From contig DLGC01000002.1 in NCBI GenBank assembly GCA_002482525.1, positions 144,218 through 208,217 of the forward strand: a DNA stretch of 64,000 nt, given 5' to 3'. The notes under the pieces were generated by a model. It saw only the letters and a program-made list of their open reading frames with translations, ran no database searches and was not told the origin of the DNA. Source of the DNA: Propionibacteriaceae bacterium UBA7704. Its GTDB lineage: Bacteria; Actinomycetota; Actinomycetes; Propionibacteriales; Propionibacteriaceae. The position numbers and the translations under genes are program-made. Shown here piece after piece: positions 29,145 through 38,140 of this stretch (its first letter is position 1; each line of letters begins with the position of its first letter).

Positions 29145-30401
29145 TCAGTTCGCAGTGGTGACCAATGAGGTGCGTTTGCGCCGCCGGTGTCGACGGGCGT
29201 AGGCGCGCGCCGCCGGCTCATTGCGGGCGCAGGCCAACAATGCCCCCAAAGCCATCAGGTTCGCCAAGAGCGCAGAACCACCGTAGGACAGTAGCGGTAA
29301 TGGCACCCCCAGCACGGGCACCATCCGCAACACGACCAGAATATTGAGCAAGGCCTGAACCATGAACCAACTCGTGACGCCGGCTGCCACATAGCGACTG
29401 AAACGGTCATCGGAGCGCATCGCGATACGGAACCCGGCGTAGCCCAAGATCACGAACAGGGCGAGCACCGCCAAGGTGCCGACCAGACCCAATTCCTCAC
29501 CGATCACGGCCAGCACGTAGTCGGTATGCGACTCGACCAGCCCGCCCCACTTCTGTCGACTGGCACCCAGGCCCAAGCCCCACCAGCCTCCGGAGGCAAG
29601 CGCGAAGACGGCGCGGATGGGCTGGTGGTTGACGCCGAGAGTGTCGGCGTCCTGGTTGAGGAACCCGAAGATCCGGCTCATGCGACTCGGCGAACTGGCC
29701 ACCATGGCCAACACGCCGGCCGATACCACTGTGACCAGGCCGACCAGGACACGCCACGGCGCTCCGACGTACCACAGTGTGAGCAGGACCAGCGCGCCCA
29801 GGATCAGACCGGTGCCCAAGTCCTCCTGCAGCACCACCAGGGCGATCATCAGCATCGACACCGGCACGAACGGAATCAGCAGGTGTCGCGGATCGCCGAG
29901 CAGCCGGTGTTTCCGGCTGAAGATGTCCGCTCCCCAGACCACGATGGCCAGCTTGGCGAGTTCGGCCGGCTGGATGCGGAACCAACTGATTCCCACATCC
30001 ACCCAGTTGGTGTTGCCGTTCTTGGAGAAGCCGAGCGAGGTGAAGGTGAGCAACTGCAGCGCGATGGCGCCCAGCACCAGCACCCATCCCAGCACTTTCA
30101 GGTGCTGCGGCTTGAAACGGGCCAGCACCGCGGCCGCGACGCCGCCAACGACGAGAAACGCCAGTTGCCGCTTGAAGAAGTAGTAGGCATCGTCCCAGCG
30201 GGTGTACGCATAGACGCTGGAGGCGGACAACACCATCATCAGGCCCAAGGCCAACAGCAGGACAGCCGGAACCAACACCAGGTAGAAGCTGGCTTGGGGA
30301 TGCGACAGCCACTCGACCACGAAACTTCTTCGACGTTCGGTCGTCTGAGACGTCGATTTAGCACCGTGACGATCCACTATGGGGGAAGCCAGGATCGCCA
30401 A
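29145..30401 (-). CDS. ftsW: Peptidoglycan glycosyltransferase FtsW (SEDS family)
   Basis: SEDS-family polymerase acting with FtsI at the septum. 418 residues with ten membrane helices. Family markers are LMMVLSASSVYAY in the first helix region, WVDVGISWFRIQPAELAKLAIVVW, GTGLILGALVLLTLWY, the catalytic-loop Asp context HTDYVLAVIGEELGLVG and the final PVLGVPLPLLSYGGSALLANL. Assigned FtsW rather than RodA because it lies between murD and murG. An unusual basic tail RRHRRRKRTSLVTTAN closes the protein. Confidence 0.96.
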   Translation of the reverse strand: MAILASPIVDRHGAKSTSQTTERRRSFVVEWLSHPQASFYLVLVPAVLLLALGLMMVLSASSVYAYTRWDDAYYFFKRQLAFLVVGGVAAAVLARFKPQHLKVLGWVLVLGAIALQLLTFTSLGFSKNGNTNWVDVGISWFRIQPAELAKLAIVVWGADIFSRKHRLLGDPRHLLIPFVPVSMLMIALVVLQEDLGTGLILGALVLLTLWYVGAPWRVLVGLVTVVSAGVLAMVASSPSRMSRIFGFLNQDADTLGVNHQPIRAVFALASGGWWGLGLGASRQKWGGLVESHTDYVLAVIGEELGLVGTLAVLALFVILGYAGFRIAMRSDDRFSRYVAAGVTSWFMVQALLNILVVLRMVPVLGVPLPLLSYGGSALLANLMALGALLACARNEPAARAYARRHRRRKRTSLVTTAN

Positions 30402-30413
30402 CGCGGTAGCCCC

Positions 30414-31889
30414 CTATCCAGTCAGCTCCTGAACGGCTGCCGCGAAGTCATCACCGCGCGCCGCATAGTCGGAGTACATGTCCTTGCTCGCGCAGCCCGG
30501 TGCGAGCAGCACGACGTCGCCGGGCACTGCCCGGGACGCTGCCCACGAAACCGCTTGACGCATAGCTCCATGATCCTCGCGATCAATCACGAGCAGCGGA
30601 ACCTCGGGTGCGTGTCGCCGGATCGCTGCTGCTACGACGTCGCGGTCGATGCCGAATACCGCCACCGCCCGCAGCCGAGCAGCCACCTGATCGACCAACT
30701 CCTCGAAGCTGGTCCCCTTGGCTTGTCCGCCTGCGATCCAGACCACCGAATCGAAGGCCGCCAGCGAGGCAGCCGCAGCATGCGGATTGGTCGCCTTGGA
30801 GTCGTCGATGTAGCGCACGCCGTCTCGTTCGGCGATGGTCTGGATGCGATGATCACCCAACTGCAGTCGTCGCAAACCCTCCGAGACCGCCGTCGGAGGC
30901 ACTCCGAAGGAGCGCGCCAGCGCAGCGGCCGCCAGCGCATTGGCCACATTGTGCGGGGCGTAGGGCACCACATCGGCCAGTTTCGCGATTTCCACCGCCG
31001 AATCCCGACGCTGCGCAATGAAGGCGCGATCCACGAGCACGTCGTCGACCACCCCCACCATCGACGGGCCGGGGATCCCCAGCGTGAAGCCGATGGCCCG
31101 GGCGCCCTCGATGACGTCGGCATCCTCGACCAGCTTCTCGGTCACCGCATCGGCGACGTTATAGACGCAAGCGTGCTGCACCCGCTGATAGATCCTGCCC
31201 TTGTCGGCGGTGTAGGCCGCCATCGGGTCGCCGACCCCGTCCGGCCACCCCGCAGAATCGGCGTACCACTCCAGATGGTCGGGGGCGACGTTGAGCACGG
31301 CGGCCGAATGCAGGCTCACCGAGTGCGTCCAATGCAGTTGGAAGCTGGACAGCTCGACAGCCAGCACGTCGTAGGACAGGTCGTCGAGGACTGCTTCGAC
31401 GATGGGTCTGCCCACATTCCCGACGGCACTGGTGACCAGGCCCGCCGCGGTCAACATCGATTCCAGCATGCCCACCGTCGTGGTCTTGCCGTTGGTTCCG
31501 GTGATTCCCAACCAGGGCACCTGGCGATCGGGCAGGCTCATCCGCCAGGCGAGCTCGACTTCGCCCCAAATGGGAATTCCGCGCAGTCGAGCCTGCGCCA
31601 GCAGCGGTGCCGACGGCAGCCAGCCCGGTGAAGTGACAACCAAGTCCACCTCATCGGGCAGTTGCGCGGTGGCTCCGGCTCCCAGCCGGACGGTGGCATC
31701 GAGCAGTTCCAATACCGTGGCCTTCTCGACATTGCCGGGACTGTCGGAGTCGTCGAGCACCACAACCTGGGCGCCAAGATCCAGCAAACCGTCCGCGGCC
31801 GCAAAGCCGGAGGTGCCCAAGCCGGCAACGACCACGTGAGCCTGCTGCCAGGGCGAGAGTCGATCTGCGGTCGCGATCCAATCGATCAC
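30414..31889 (-). CDS. murD: UDP-N-acetylmuramoyl-L-alanine--D-glutamate ligase
   Basis: Adds D-Glu to UDP-MurNAc-L-Ala. 491 residues: N-terminal domain with VVVAGLGTSGFAAADGLLDLG, P-loop LGITGTNGKTTTVGM, catalytic SSFQLHWTHSV and NVAPDHLEWY, and C-terminal DDSKATNPHAAAASLAAF and VLLAPGCASKDMYSDY. The GTG start overlaps the mraY stop (GTGA), giving translational coupling. The frame stays open well upstream inside mraY, but without Mur-ligase similarity. Confidence 0.97.
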   Translation of the reverse strand: MIDWIATADRLSPWQQAHVVVAGLGTSGFAAADGLLDLGAQVVVLDDSDSPGNVEKATVLELLDATVRLGAGATAQLPDEVDLVVTSPGWLPSAPLLAQARLRGIPIWGEVELAWRMSLPDRQVPWLGITGTNGKTTTVGMLESMLTAAGLVTSAVGNVGRPIVEAVLDDLSYDVLAVELSSFQLHWTHSVSLHSAAVLNVAPDHLEWYADSAGWPDGVGDPMAAYTADKGRIYQRVQHACVYNVADAVTEKLVEDADVIEGARAIGFTLGIPGPSMVGVVDDVLVDRAFIAQRRDSAVEIAKLADVVPYAPHNVANALAAAALARSFGVPPTAVSEGLRRLQLGDHRIQTIAERDGVRYIDDSKATNPHAAAASLAAFDSVVWIAGGQAKGTSFEELVDQVAARLRAVAVFGIDRDVVAAAIRRHAPEVPLLVIDREDHGAMRQAVSWAASRAVPGDVVLLAPGCASKDMYSDYAARGDDFAAAVQELTG

Positions 31890-32953
31890 GACTGCCCCAC
31901 CACCCATTCGGCATAGAACAGTCCCAATCCCAGTGAGACGAACAGGCCGCAGATGATCCAGAACCGAATGGTGATGGTCACTTCCTTCCAGCCCAGGAGT
32001 TCGAAGTGATGCTGCAAGGGCGCCATCTTGAACAGCCGCTTGCCCCCCGACATCTTGAACCAGCCGATTTGAAGCACCACCGACAAGGTGATGATGACGA
32101 ACAAGCCGGCGATGATCGCCATCAACAGCTCGGTGCGAGTCAGCACCGAGATCCCGGCGAGCGCACCACCGATCGCCAACGATCCGGTGTCGCCCATGAA
32201 GATCTTCGCCGGACTGGCGTTCCACCACAGGAATCCGAAGCAGGCACCGGCCAAGGCGATCGAAACCACAGCGAGGTCGTAGGGGTCGCGAACCTCGTAA
32301 CATTGCGGACCGCCGAAGGTGCACGACTGGTTGTACTGCCAGATATTCACGATCGCGTAGGCGGCGAACACCATCGCTGCAGCACCCGTGGCCAGACCGT
32401 CCAGGCCATCGGTCAGATTGGCCGCGTTCGACCAGGAAGCCACCAGGAAGACGATCCAGATCACCGCCAGCGGGATAGGCAGGGCCGGCAGCCAGGAGAG
32501 GTCCCGCAGGAACGAGATCGACGGGCTGGCGGGGGTGAGCCCCCGCTCATTGCTGAACATCAACGCCAACACTGCGAAGGTGATCGCGATCGCGCCTTGC
32601 AGGCTCAGCTTCATCCACGCATGCAGCCCCAGCGAGCGAGCTTTGCTGATCTTGATCCAGTCATCGGCCAAGCCCACCAGCCCTAGGCCGCTGAACAGTC
32701 CGATCAGCAACAGGCCGGACGCGGTGGGTGGCGTCCAGGTGGCCAGGTGCGCCGCGATATAGGCGAAGATCACCGAGAGAAGGATCACGATGCCACCCAT
32801 CGTGGGCGTGCCGCGCTTGGTGTGGTGGCTGGTGGGTCCGTCGTCACGGATGAACTGGCCGTAACCGCGCCTGACCAGAAACTTGATCGCGTAGCGGGTT
32901 CCCAGCAAGGTTCCCACCAGGCTCAGCGCACCGGCGAGCAAGATGCTTCTCAT
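31886..32953 (-). CDS. mraY: Phospho-N-acetylmuramoyl-pentapeptide transferase
   Basis: Integral membrane enzyme that joins UDP-MurNAc-pentapeptide to undecaprenyl phosphate, making lipid I. 355 residues with ten helices and the conserved cytoplasmic blocks SHHTKRGTPTMGGIVIL, LVGLADDWIK, NLTDGLDGLATG and FMGDTGSLAIGG. Its ATG overlaps the stop of the upstream 48-codon ORF (ATGA), and its stop overlaps murD. The expected upstream neighbour murF is missing. Confidence 0.98.
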   Translation of the reverse strand: MRSILLAGALSLVGTLLGTRYAIKFLVRRGYGQFIRDDGPTSHHTKRGTPTMGGIVILLSVIFAYIAAHLATWTPPTASGLLLIGLFSGLGLVGLADDWIKISKARSLGLHAWMKLSLQGAIAITFAVLALMFSNERGLTPASPSISFLRDLSWLPALPIPLAVIWIVFLVASWSNAANLTDGLDGLATGAAAMVFAAYAIVNIWQYNQSCTFGGPQCYEVRDPYDLAVVSIALAGACFGFLWWNASPAKIFMGDTGSLAIGGALAGISVLTRTELLMAIIAGLFVIITLSVVLQIGWFKMSGGKRLFKMAPLQHHFELLGWKEVTITIRFWIICGLFVSLGLGLFYAEWVVGQS

Positions 32954-33096
32954 CGTTCATCCTCTGCAGTAGCGTCGTCGGCCCGTCGGTGTGCCACGGC
33001 CTCCAAAAATAGCGTCCGAGTATGGTGCGCCGCATTCTCGTCTGACCAACGAGCGTCTCCGGCGATCTCAGCGAGCCGGCAGCGACCGGTGATCAT
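32950..33096 (-). CDS. 48-residue ORF in the murF position, possible murF remnant
   Basis: An open frame of 48 codons plus stop fills the murE-mraY gap. Its ATG overlaps the murE stop (ATGA) and its TGA overlaps the mraY start (ATGA), so it is placed as a full murF gene would be. The product begins MITGRCRLAEIAGDARW and ends ADDATAEDER. The LAEIA segment near the start resembles MurF N termini as I remember them; nothing resembles the ATPase core. The middle uses CAT ACT and CTA TTT TTG, codons unlike those of its GC-rich neighbours. Either murF suffered an in-frame internal deletion, or this is a small coupled gene, or it is an untranslated spacer. Confidence 0.45.
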   Translation of the reverse strand: MITGRCRLAEIAGDARWSDENAAHHTRTLFLEAVAHRRADDATAEDER

Positions 33097-34613
33097 CGGT
33101 GCGCTCCAATCCGAGCCCAGGCGTCGCGCAGCGCAGTCACATCGTCGAAGGGCACGACACGATCGGCGAGCTGCTGGCCGGTTTCGTGACCTTTGCCGAG
33201 CACTGCAACCCAGTCCTCGGGCCCGGCCTGAGCCAGCGCCACGGCAATGGCCTCACTGCGGATTCCGCCATCGATGACCTCGGCTCCGCTGCTTTGTGCG
33301 GCTTGCCGAGCGCCCTCCAGGACGGCTGCCCTGATGACTGCCGGATCTTCGCTGCGCGGGTTGTCATCGGTGACCACGACGACCTGTGCCCCGTCCGCGG
33401 CCGCAGCGCCCATCGGTGCGCGTTTGGCCTGATCCCGATCACCGCCGCAGCCGAGCACGACGATCCGACGCCCCCTCGGCAACGCGGCCAATGCCGCAGC
33501 CACCGATTCCGGCGTGTGAGCGAAATCCACCACCGCATGTGGTGCGTCCGCACCCAGATCGACCAGCTGCATACGCCCCGGGATCGCGGCTCGGGCCAGC
33601 CCGGGCAAAGCGGTGTCCAAATCGATCCCGATCGATTCCAGCATGGCCGCGGCCGTGGCTGCGTTTCGCTGGTTGAAGTCGCCCAACAGTCCCAGGTCGA
33701 ACTCATGCACCCCGCGCGGGGTCGCCAGTCGCAGCCGGCTGCGGCCACCGGGCAACGCGGCGGCCGTGAGTACGCGGTAATCGGCGTCAGCTCCGATGCC
33801 GGTGGTGACCAACGGCATGGCATCGGCGTGCGCGATCTCGTCAGCGAGGCGGCGCCCGTAATCATCATCGATATTGATCACCGCCGCCCGGGCGTGACCG
33901 TTGCGGAACAGTCGCGCTTTGGCCTGAAAGTAATCCTCCATGTCAGCGTGGTAATCCAGGTGGTCGCGTCCCAGATTGGTGAAACCCGCTACGTCGAACA
34001 CCACCTCGTCGGTGCGCCCTTGGGCCAACGCGTGGGACGAGACTTCCATGGCGATGGCGTCGGCCCCATGCTCGACGAAATAGCCCAACAGGGCCTGTAG
34101 ATCCGGGGCCTCCGGCGTCGTCACCGTGGTGCGTCGCGAGACCAGAACCTCATCATCGAGCCGGAAGCCGACGGTCCCGATCGTGCCCACACGATGGCCG
34201 GCCTCGCCGAGTGCAGCGGCCAGCAGGAAGCTGGTCGAGGTCTTTCCGGTAGTGCCCGTGACGCCGAGCATGGTGAGCCGCTCGGACGGGCGCTGATAGA
34301 CCTCGGCGGCCAGGCGCGCCAACTCGCTGCGCGGGTCGGCGACGGTGATCACGGGCAGCGGGATTCCCGACGCCAGCGCCGCTCCGGCAGCATCGGTGAC
34401 CATCGCCACCGCGCCGGCTTGGGCGGCGGTTGCGGCGAATTTGGCGCCGTGGGTGCTGGCACCGGGCAGGGCGACATACAGGTCGCCGGGCTCCACGGTC
34501 CGCGAATCCAGCGTGACGCCAGTGATGCCGACGCTCGGCGCACCGGGAATCAGCCGTGCCAGCGAAACTGGCTCCGGCGCCCGGGGCCGCAAACTCGCAG
34601 GAGTGCTATTCAT
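33093..34613 (-). CDS. murE: UDP-MurNAc-L-Ala-D-Glu--diaminopimelate ligase
   Basis: Adds the third stem residue. 506 residues: N-terminal uridine-binding domain with VTLDSRTVEPGDLYVALPG, P-loop GVTGTTGKTSTSFLL, the carbamylated-Lys region and MEVSSHALAQGR, and C-terminal domain with VDFAHTPESVAAAL and the motif DDNPRSEDP. DNPR is the arginine-containing signature of diaminopimelate-adding enzymes, so the cell wall is of DAP type; meso versus LL form cannot be told. It is 36 bases downstream of ftsI. Confidence 0.97.
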   Translation of the reverse strand: MNSTPASLRPRAPEPVSLARLIPGAPSVGITGVTLDSRTVEPGDLYVALPGASTHGAKFAATAAQAGAVAMVTDAAGAALASGIPLPVITVADPRSELARLAAEVYQRPSERLTMLGVTGTTGKTSTSFLLAAALGEAGHRVGTIGTVGFRLDDEVLVSRRTTVTTPEAPDLQALLGYFVEHGADAIAMEVSSHALAQGRTDEVVFDVAGFTNLGRDHLDYHADMEDYFQAKARLFRNGHARAAVINIDDDYGRRLADEIAHADAMPLVTTGIGADADYRVLTAAALPGGRSRLRLATPRGVHEFDLGLLGDFNQRNAATAAAMLESIGIDLDTALPGLARAAIPGRMQLVDLGADAPHAVVDFAHTPESVAAALAALPRGRRIVVLGCGGDRDQAKRAPMGAAAADGAQVVVVTDDNPRSEDPAVIRAAVLEGARQAAQSSGAEVIDGGIRSEAIAVALAQAGPEDWVAVLGKGHETGQQLADRVVPFDDVTALRDAWARIGAHR

Positions 34614-34649
34614 CGAGGACCAACCCTAGCCCGACGCCGCCGTGCTCGG

Positions 34650-36614
34650 TTACGGCGCGACGGAGAGCTTCGGCGCTTTGCCCTTGGATTGGGGCACCGC
34701 ATAGCGAGCCAGGGCCAACGACATCACCTGCTGCACCAAGGGACCGGCCACAGCAGAGCCGGACGCGCCGCGACGTGGTTGGTCGATCACCGCATAGACC
34801 AGCACCTGGGGATCCTCGATCGGTGCCACGCTGATGGCCGAGGTGGTCAGGCCGACGACCCGTCCATTCTTGGGGTTGAGCTTCTGAGCGGTTCCGGTCT
34901 TGGCTCCCACCCGATAGCCGGGCACGTCGAAGACATGGGAACTGGTGTTCTGCGCCATGGCCTCCATCATCGACAGCACCTGGCCGGAGGCATCAACCGA
35001 CACCACCCGATGCGGCTCCCCCACACTGAGTTTCTCCACGGTGCCATCGGCCAAGGTTCGCGAGGCGAACAGCTGCGGCGGGTTGTAGACCCCGCCATTG
35101 GCGACGGCTCCCACCGCGGCCGCCATCTGCGGCAAGGTCACGCTGAAGGCACTGCCGCCGTAGGCGAGACCGTCACGGCTGTAGCCGGGCATGTCGACAC
35201 CGGGAAGGTATCCCGCCGACTCCCCGGGCAGGCCCAGGTTCGTCTTCGAGCCCAACCCGAACGACACCATGTAGTCGTGCAGGGCCTTGGTGCTGCTGCG
35301 GCGGGAGAGCTTGACGGTGCCGATATTGGAGGACTTGGCCAGCACACCGCGGGCATAGAGCTTGATGGTGCCGTGGCTCCAGGCGTCACTAATGTCGTGA
35401 TCTCCGGACTTGATCTTGCTGGGAATCGAGACCACCTCGGTGGGACGCACCAGGCCCTGGTCGAGCAGCGAAGCGAAAGTCAGCGTCTTCTGAACACTGC
35501 CGGGGGTGTAGACGTCGGTGACCGCGCGGTTGCCGAGGTTCGACTTCTTCGACGCTGCGGGATCGTTGGGGTCGTAGCTCGGGTAGGTGGCGAGCGCGAG
35601 AATCTCCCCGGTCTTGGGGTTGGTGACGATCACCGAGCCCGATCGCGCCTTGGTCGCCCGTACCCGCGCGGCGAGCAATTGTTCGACCTGCCACTGCAGT
35701 CCGGCATCGAGGGTGAGCTGATAATTGATCCCGTTCACGGCAGGGGTGAGCACGTCGGTTCCGGTGGGGATCTTCTCCCCGCCCGGCGAGCTCTCGTAGA
35801 TCTCCCGACCAGGTGTGCCCGACAGCTCAGTGTTCAGGCTGTACTCCAGGCCACTGGCGCCGGTGCCACTGCTGTTGACGAAGCCCACCACATTGGCGGC
35901 CAAGGTCCCATTGGGATAGGTGCGGGTCGGATCGCTGGTCGAACTCAACCCGACCAGATGTGCCTGGCTCATGGCTTCGCTCAACGCCCGATAGGTGGCA
36001 GCCGGGACTTGGCGTTTGATGAGTTGATAGCCGCTGCCCTTGCCGGTCACGGTGAGCTTGGGAAGATAGTCGGACGCCTGGCCGCCCAGGAAGCGCGCCA
36101 GCAATGCGGCGATCTTCGGCGGGGCCGCGGCGGCCTGTTCCCGGTCGGACTGCGTCATCTCGGCGTTCCACCGTCCGTTGGTGGCGATGAGTTTCGGACT
36201 GGCCTCGACATTGACGGTGTCCTGGGTGAAGGCCAGCGGCTCTCCATTGCGGTCATAGATCGTGCCCCGGAATGCCGGCAGATCCTTCGTGACGGTGAGC
36301 TGGTCTGCGGCTTCGGCGGCCATCGCGGTGGAATCCAGTGCCTGCACCTGGAAGGCTCGACCGGCTGCCAGCGAGAAGACGACGGCCATCACGATCAGCA
36401 GCACACGCAGCCGTGGTACCGCTGCGGCGACCGGCAATGGTCGGCGTCGCTTGCGAGCGGCCGGTTTCGCTTTCGGCTTGGTCGTCGCGGTCGGTTTTGC
36501 GGCCGGACGCGAGTGCGCCTTCGACGTCGGACTCGCCGAGGCTTTCGGCTTCGCCTTCGCCTTCGCGGTTGGTTGCGGCTTCGGATAGAAGAAGCGATCC
36601 AGCGGGCGACTCAT
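34650..36614 (-). CDS. ftsI: Septal peptidoglycan transpeptidase FtsI (class B PBP)
   Basis: Cross-links septal peptidoglycan with FtsW. The 654 residues start with an unusual 70-residue cytoplasmic tail rich in Lys, Ala, Pro and Thr (TAKAKAKPKASASPTSKAHS, RKRRRPLP), then one membrane helix (RVLLIVMAVVFSLAAGRAF), the class B dimerisation domain (FRGTIYDRNGEPLAFT) and the transpeptidase domain with SVQK (active Ser), SSN and KTGT motifs. There is no PASTA domain. Start ATG overlaps the ftsL stop (ATGA). Confidence 0.96.
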   Translation of the reverse strand: MSRPLDRFFYPKPQPTAKAKAKPKASASPTSKAHSRPAAKPTATTKPKAKPAARKRRRPLPVAAAVPRLRVLLIVMAVVFSLAAGRAFQVQALDSTAMAAEAADQLTVTKDLPAFRGTIYDRNGEPLAFTQDTVNVEASPKLIATNGRWNAEMTQSDREQAAAAPPKIAALLARFLGGQASDYLPKLTVTGKGSGYQLIKRQVPAATYRALSEAMSQAHLVGLSSTSDPTRTYPNGTLAANVVGFVNSSGTGASGLEYSLNTELSGTPGREIYESSPGGEKIPTGTDVLTPAVNGINYQLTLDAGLQWQVEQLLAARVRATKARSGSVIVTNPKTGEILALATYPSYDPNDPAASKKSNLGNRAVTDVYTPGSVQKTLTFASLLDQGLVRPTEVVSIPSKIKSGDHDISDAWSHGTIKLYARGVLAKSSNIGTVKLSRRSSTKALHDYMVSFGLGSKTNLGLPGESAGYLPGVDMPGYSRDGLAYGGSAFSVTLPQMAAAVGAVANGGVYNPPQLFASRTLADGTVEKLSVGEPHRVVSVDASGQVLSMMEAMAQNTSSHVFDVPGYRVGAKTGTAQKLNPKNGRVVGLTTSAISVAPIEDPQVLVYAVIDQPRRGASGSAVAGPLVQQVMSLALARYAVPQSKGKAPKLSVAP

Positions 36615-37126
36615 TGGGCTGTCCCGTTCGCCTCCGCCGCTGCTTGGGTGGCGGCCACCGTGGGCGCAGCCTCAGCCTGCTTTGCGGGCGCAGCGTGAGC
36701 GGTCGAGGATTGCGTGCCGACGTAACGCACACTGGGAAGCTCGGAGCCGACCACGGCTTGCGCCTTGCCGAGCACCTTGCCATCGCTGAGCCGCATGGGT
36801 ACGGCGTACGGGTCCGGGCGCATCCCCAGACGATGGGCCTTTGCGGCCAGGCTCTTCACCGAACGCTCTTCGGCCAGTTGCGTGTTCAACTGCGAGACCT
36901 GATCGGCGAGCACGGTCGCTTGATGCTGCTTGTCCTGGATGGCGAAGGCCTGGTTCTGCAGCGCTGTGGACAGCAACAGCATGCCGACCATGCCGGCGGC
37001 CAGTACTGCCGCCACGATCAGTACGAACGGAATCGTGGCGACTTGTTGATTGGGCGCGGCCAGCGCCTTCAGGCGTGGGCCGCGATTTGATTCCCGACTC
37101 GGACGGGGGGCGAGTAGGGCGGTCAC
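36611..37126 (-). CDS. ftsL: FtsL-like septum protein
   Basis: 171 residues in the ftsL position between rsmH and ftsI. It has a short N-terminal cytoplasmic part, one membrane helix (about 35-55, FVLIVAAVLAAGMVGMLLLS), then an extracytoplasmic coiled coil (DKQHQATVLADQVSQLNTQL), as in FtsL/DivIC proteins. The C-terminal 50 residues are Ala/Gln/Thr-rich and low complexity. FtsL sequences diverge strongly, so the assignment rests mainly on topology and location. It overlaps both rsmH and ftsI by ATGA. Confidence 0.82.
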   Translation of the reverse strand: MTALLAPRPSRESNRGPRLKALAAPNQQVATIPFVLIVAAVLAAGMVGMLLLSTALQNQAFAIQDKQHQATVLADQVSQLNTQLAEERSVKSLAAKAHRLGMRPDPYAVPMRLSDGKVLGKAQAVVGSELPSVRYVGTQSSTAHAAPAKQAEAAPTVAATQAAAEANGTAQ

Positions 37127-38097
37127 CGGACAACCTCCTGATGTCGGACTAGTGCTCTCAGGCGGGCTGATGCCGCCCTCGGATTGGTCTGGATCTCGGC
37201 CGGGTTCGGTCGTTCTGCTCCGCGGGTGAGGAGCCGGTACTCGGCGGCATAACCCGCCGGAACCTCGGGGACGCCAGCGGGGACGCGGTCGCTGGTGGCG
37301 TCGGCGAAGGCGCGCTTCACCAATCGGTCCTCACCGGAGTGGTAGGCCAGCACAGCCAGGCGTCCGCCCGGCGCGAGTGCCTGCAGGGCTGCGGGGAGCA
37401 CGGCCGACAGGGAGGCGATCTCGTCGTTCACGGCGATCCGGAGCGCCTGGAAACTGCGCTTGGCTGGATGTCCCCCGGAGTGCCGGGCGGCCATCGGGAT
37501 TGCATCGGCGATCACGGCGACCAGTTGTGCCGACGTGGTGAACTCTTGGTCGGCGCGAGCCTTCACGATGGCGCCGGCGATGCGGGCAGCGAATCGCTCT
37601 TCGCCGTGGACTCGCAGAATCCGCGCCAACTCCGACTCCGACCAGGAGTTCACGATGTCAGCGGCAGTGAGGCTCTGCTCGGAGTTCATGCGCATGTCCA
37701 GGGGCGCATCGGTGGCATAGGCGAAGCCGCGCTCTACCGAGTCGATCTGAAGCGACGAAAGGCCCAGGTCCAGGCAGATCGCCTGCACCGAGGTGAGTCC
37801 CTCGTCGGCCAGTACCTCGGGCAGTTCGTGATAGGTGGCGTGGTGGAGCCGCACCCGCGAGCCATAGGCGGCCAGGCGTTCGCCGGCGAGCCGAAGGGCT
37901 GCCGGGTCGCGGTCGATTCCGACTACGGTCGCGTTCGGGCAACTCTGCAGGATTAGCTCGGAATGGCCGCCCATACCCAGGGTGCCGTCGACATAGACCG
38001 ACCTCGGTTCGGACAGGGCCGGCGCAAGGAGTTCGACGATGCGCTCGGCCAGAACCGGAACATGGAGAGCTGCGGCATTGGATCCCGATCCACCCAT
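37123..38097 (-). CDS. rsmH: 16S rRNA (cytosine(1402)-N4)-methyltransferase
   Basis: Methylates C1402 in the ribosomal P site using S-adenosylmethionine. Predicted 324 residues: start MGGSGSNAAALHVPVLAERIVELL, SAM-binding VDGTLGMGGHSELIL, VVGIDRDPAALRLA, catalytic region LDLGLSSLQIDSVERGFAY and DAPLDMRMN, then LAVLAYHSGEDRLVK near the C terminus. The ATG at 38097 is chosen because family similarity begins there; the frame is open 24 codons upstream, running into a long stem-loop element. It overlaps ftsL (ATGA). Confidence 0.97.
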   Translation of the reverse strand: MGGSGSNAAALHVPVLAERIVELLAPALSEPRSVYVDGTLGMGGHSELILQSCPNATVVGIDRDPAALRLAGERLAAYGSRVRLHHATYHELPEVLADEGLTSVQAICLDLGLSSLQIDSVERGFAYATDAPLDMRMNSEQSLTAADIVNSWSESELARILRVHGEERFAARIAGAIVKARADQEFTTSAQLVAVIADAIPMAARHSGGHPAKRSFQALRIAVNDEIASLSAVLPAALQALAPGGRLAVLAYHSGEDRLVKRAFADATSDRVPAGVPEVPAGYAAEYRLLTRGAERPNPAEIQTNPRAASARLRALVRHQEVVR

Positions 38098-38140
38098 AGC
38101 CCTGTCCTGTCGATCGCTGTCGTCATGATTCGTGCGACGT

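Noticed and set aside
32950..34613. Full murF hidden in another frame between murE and mraY
   Set aside because: The gap is only 140 bases and the flanking genes are complete, so no space exists for a 450-residue ligase; none is seen elsewhere in the window.
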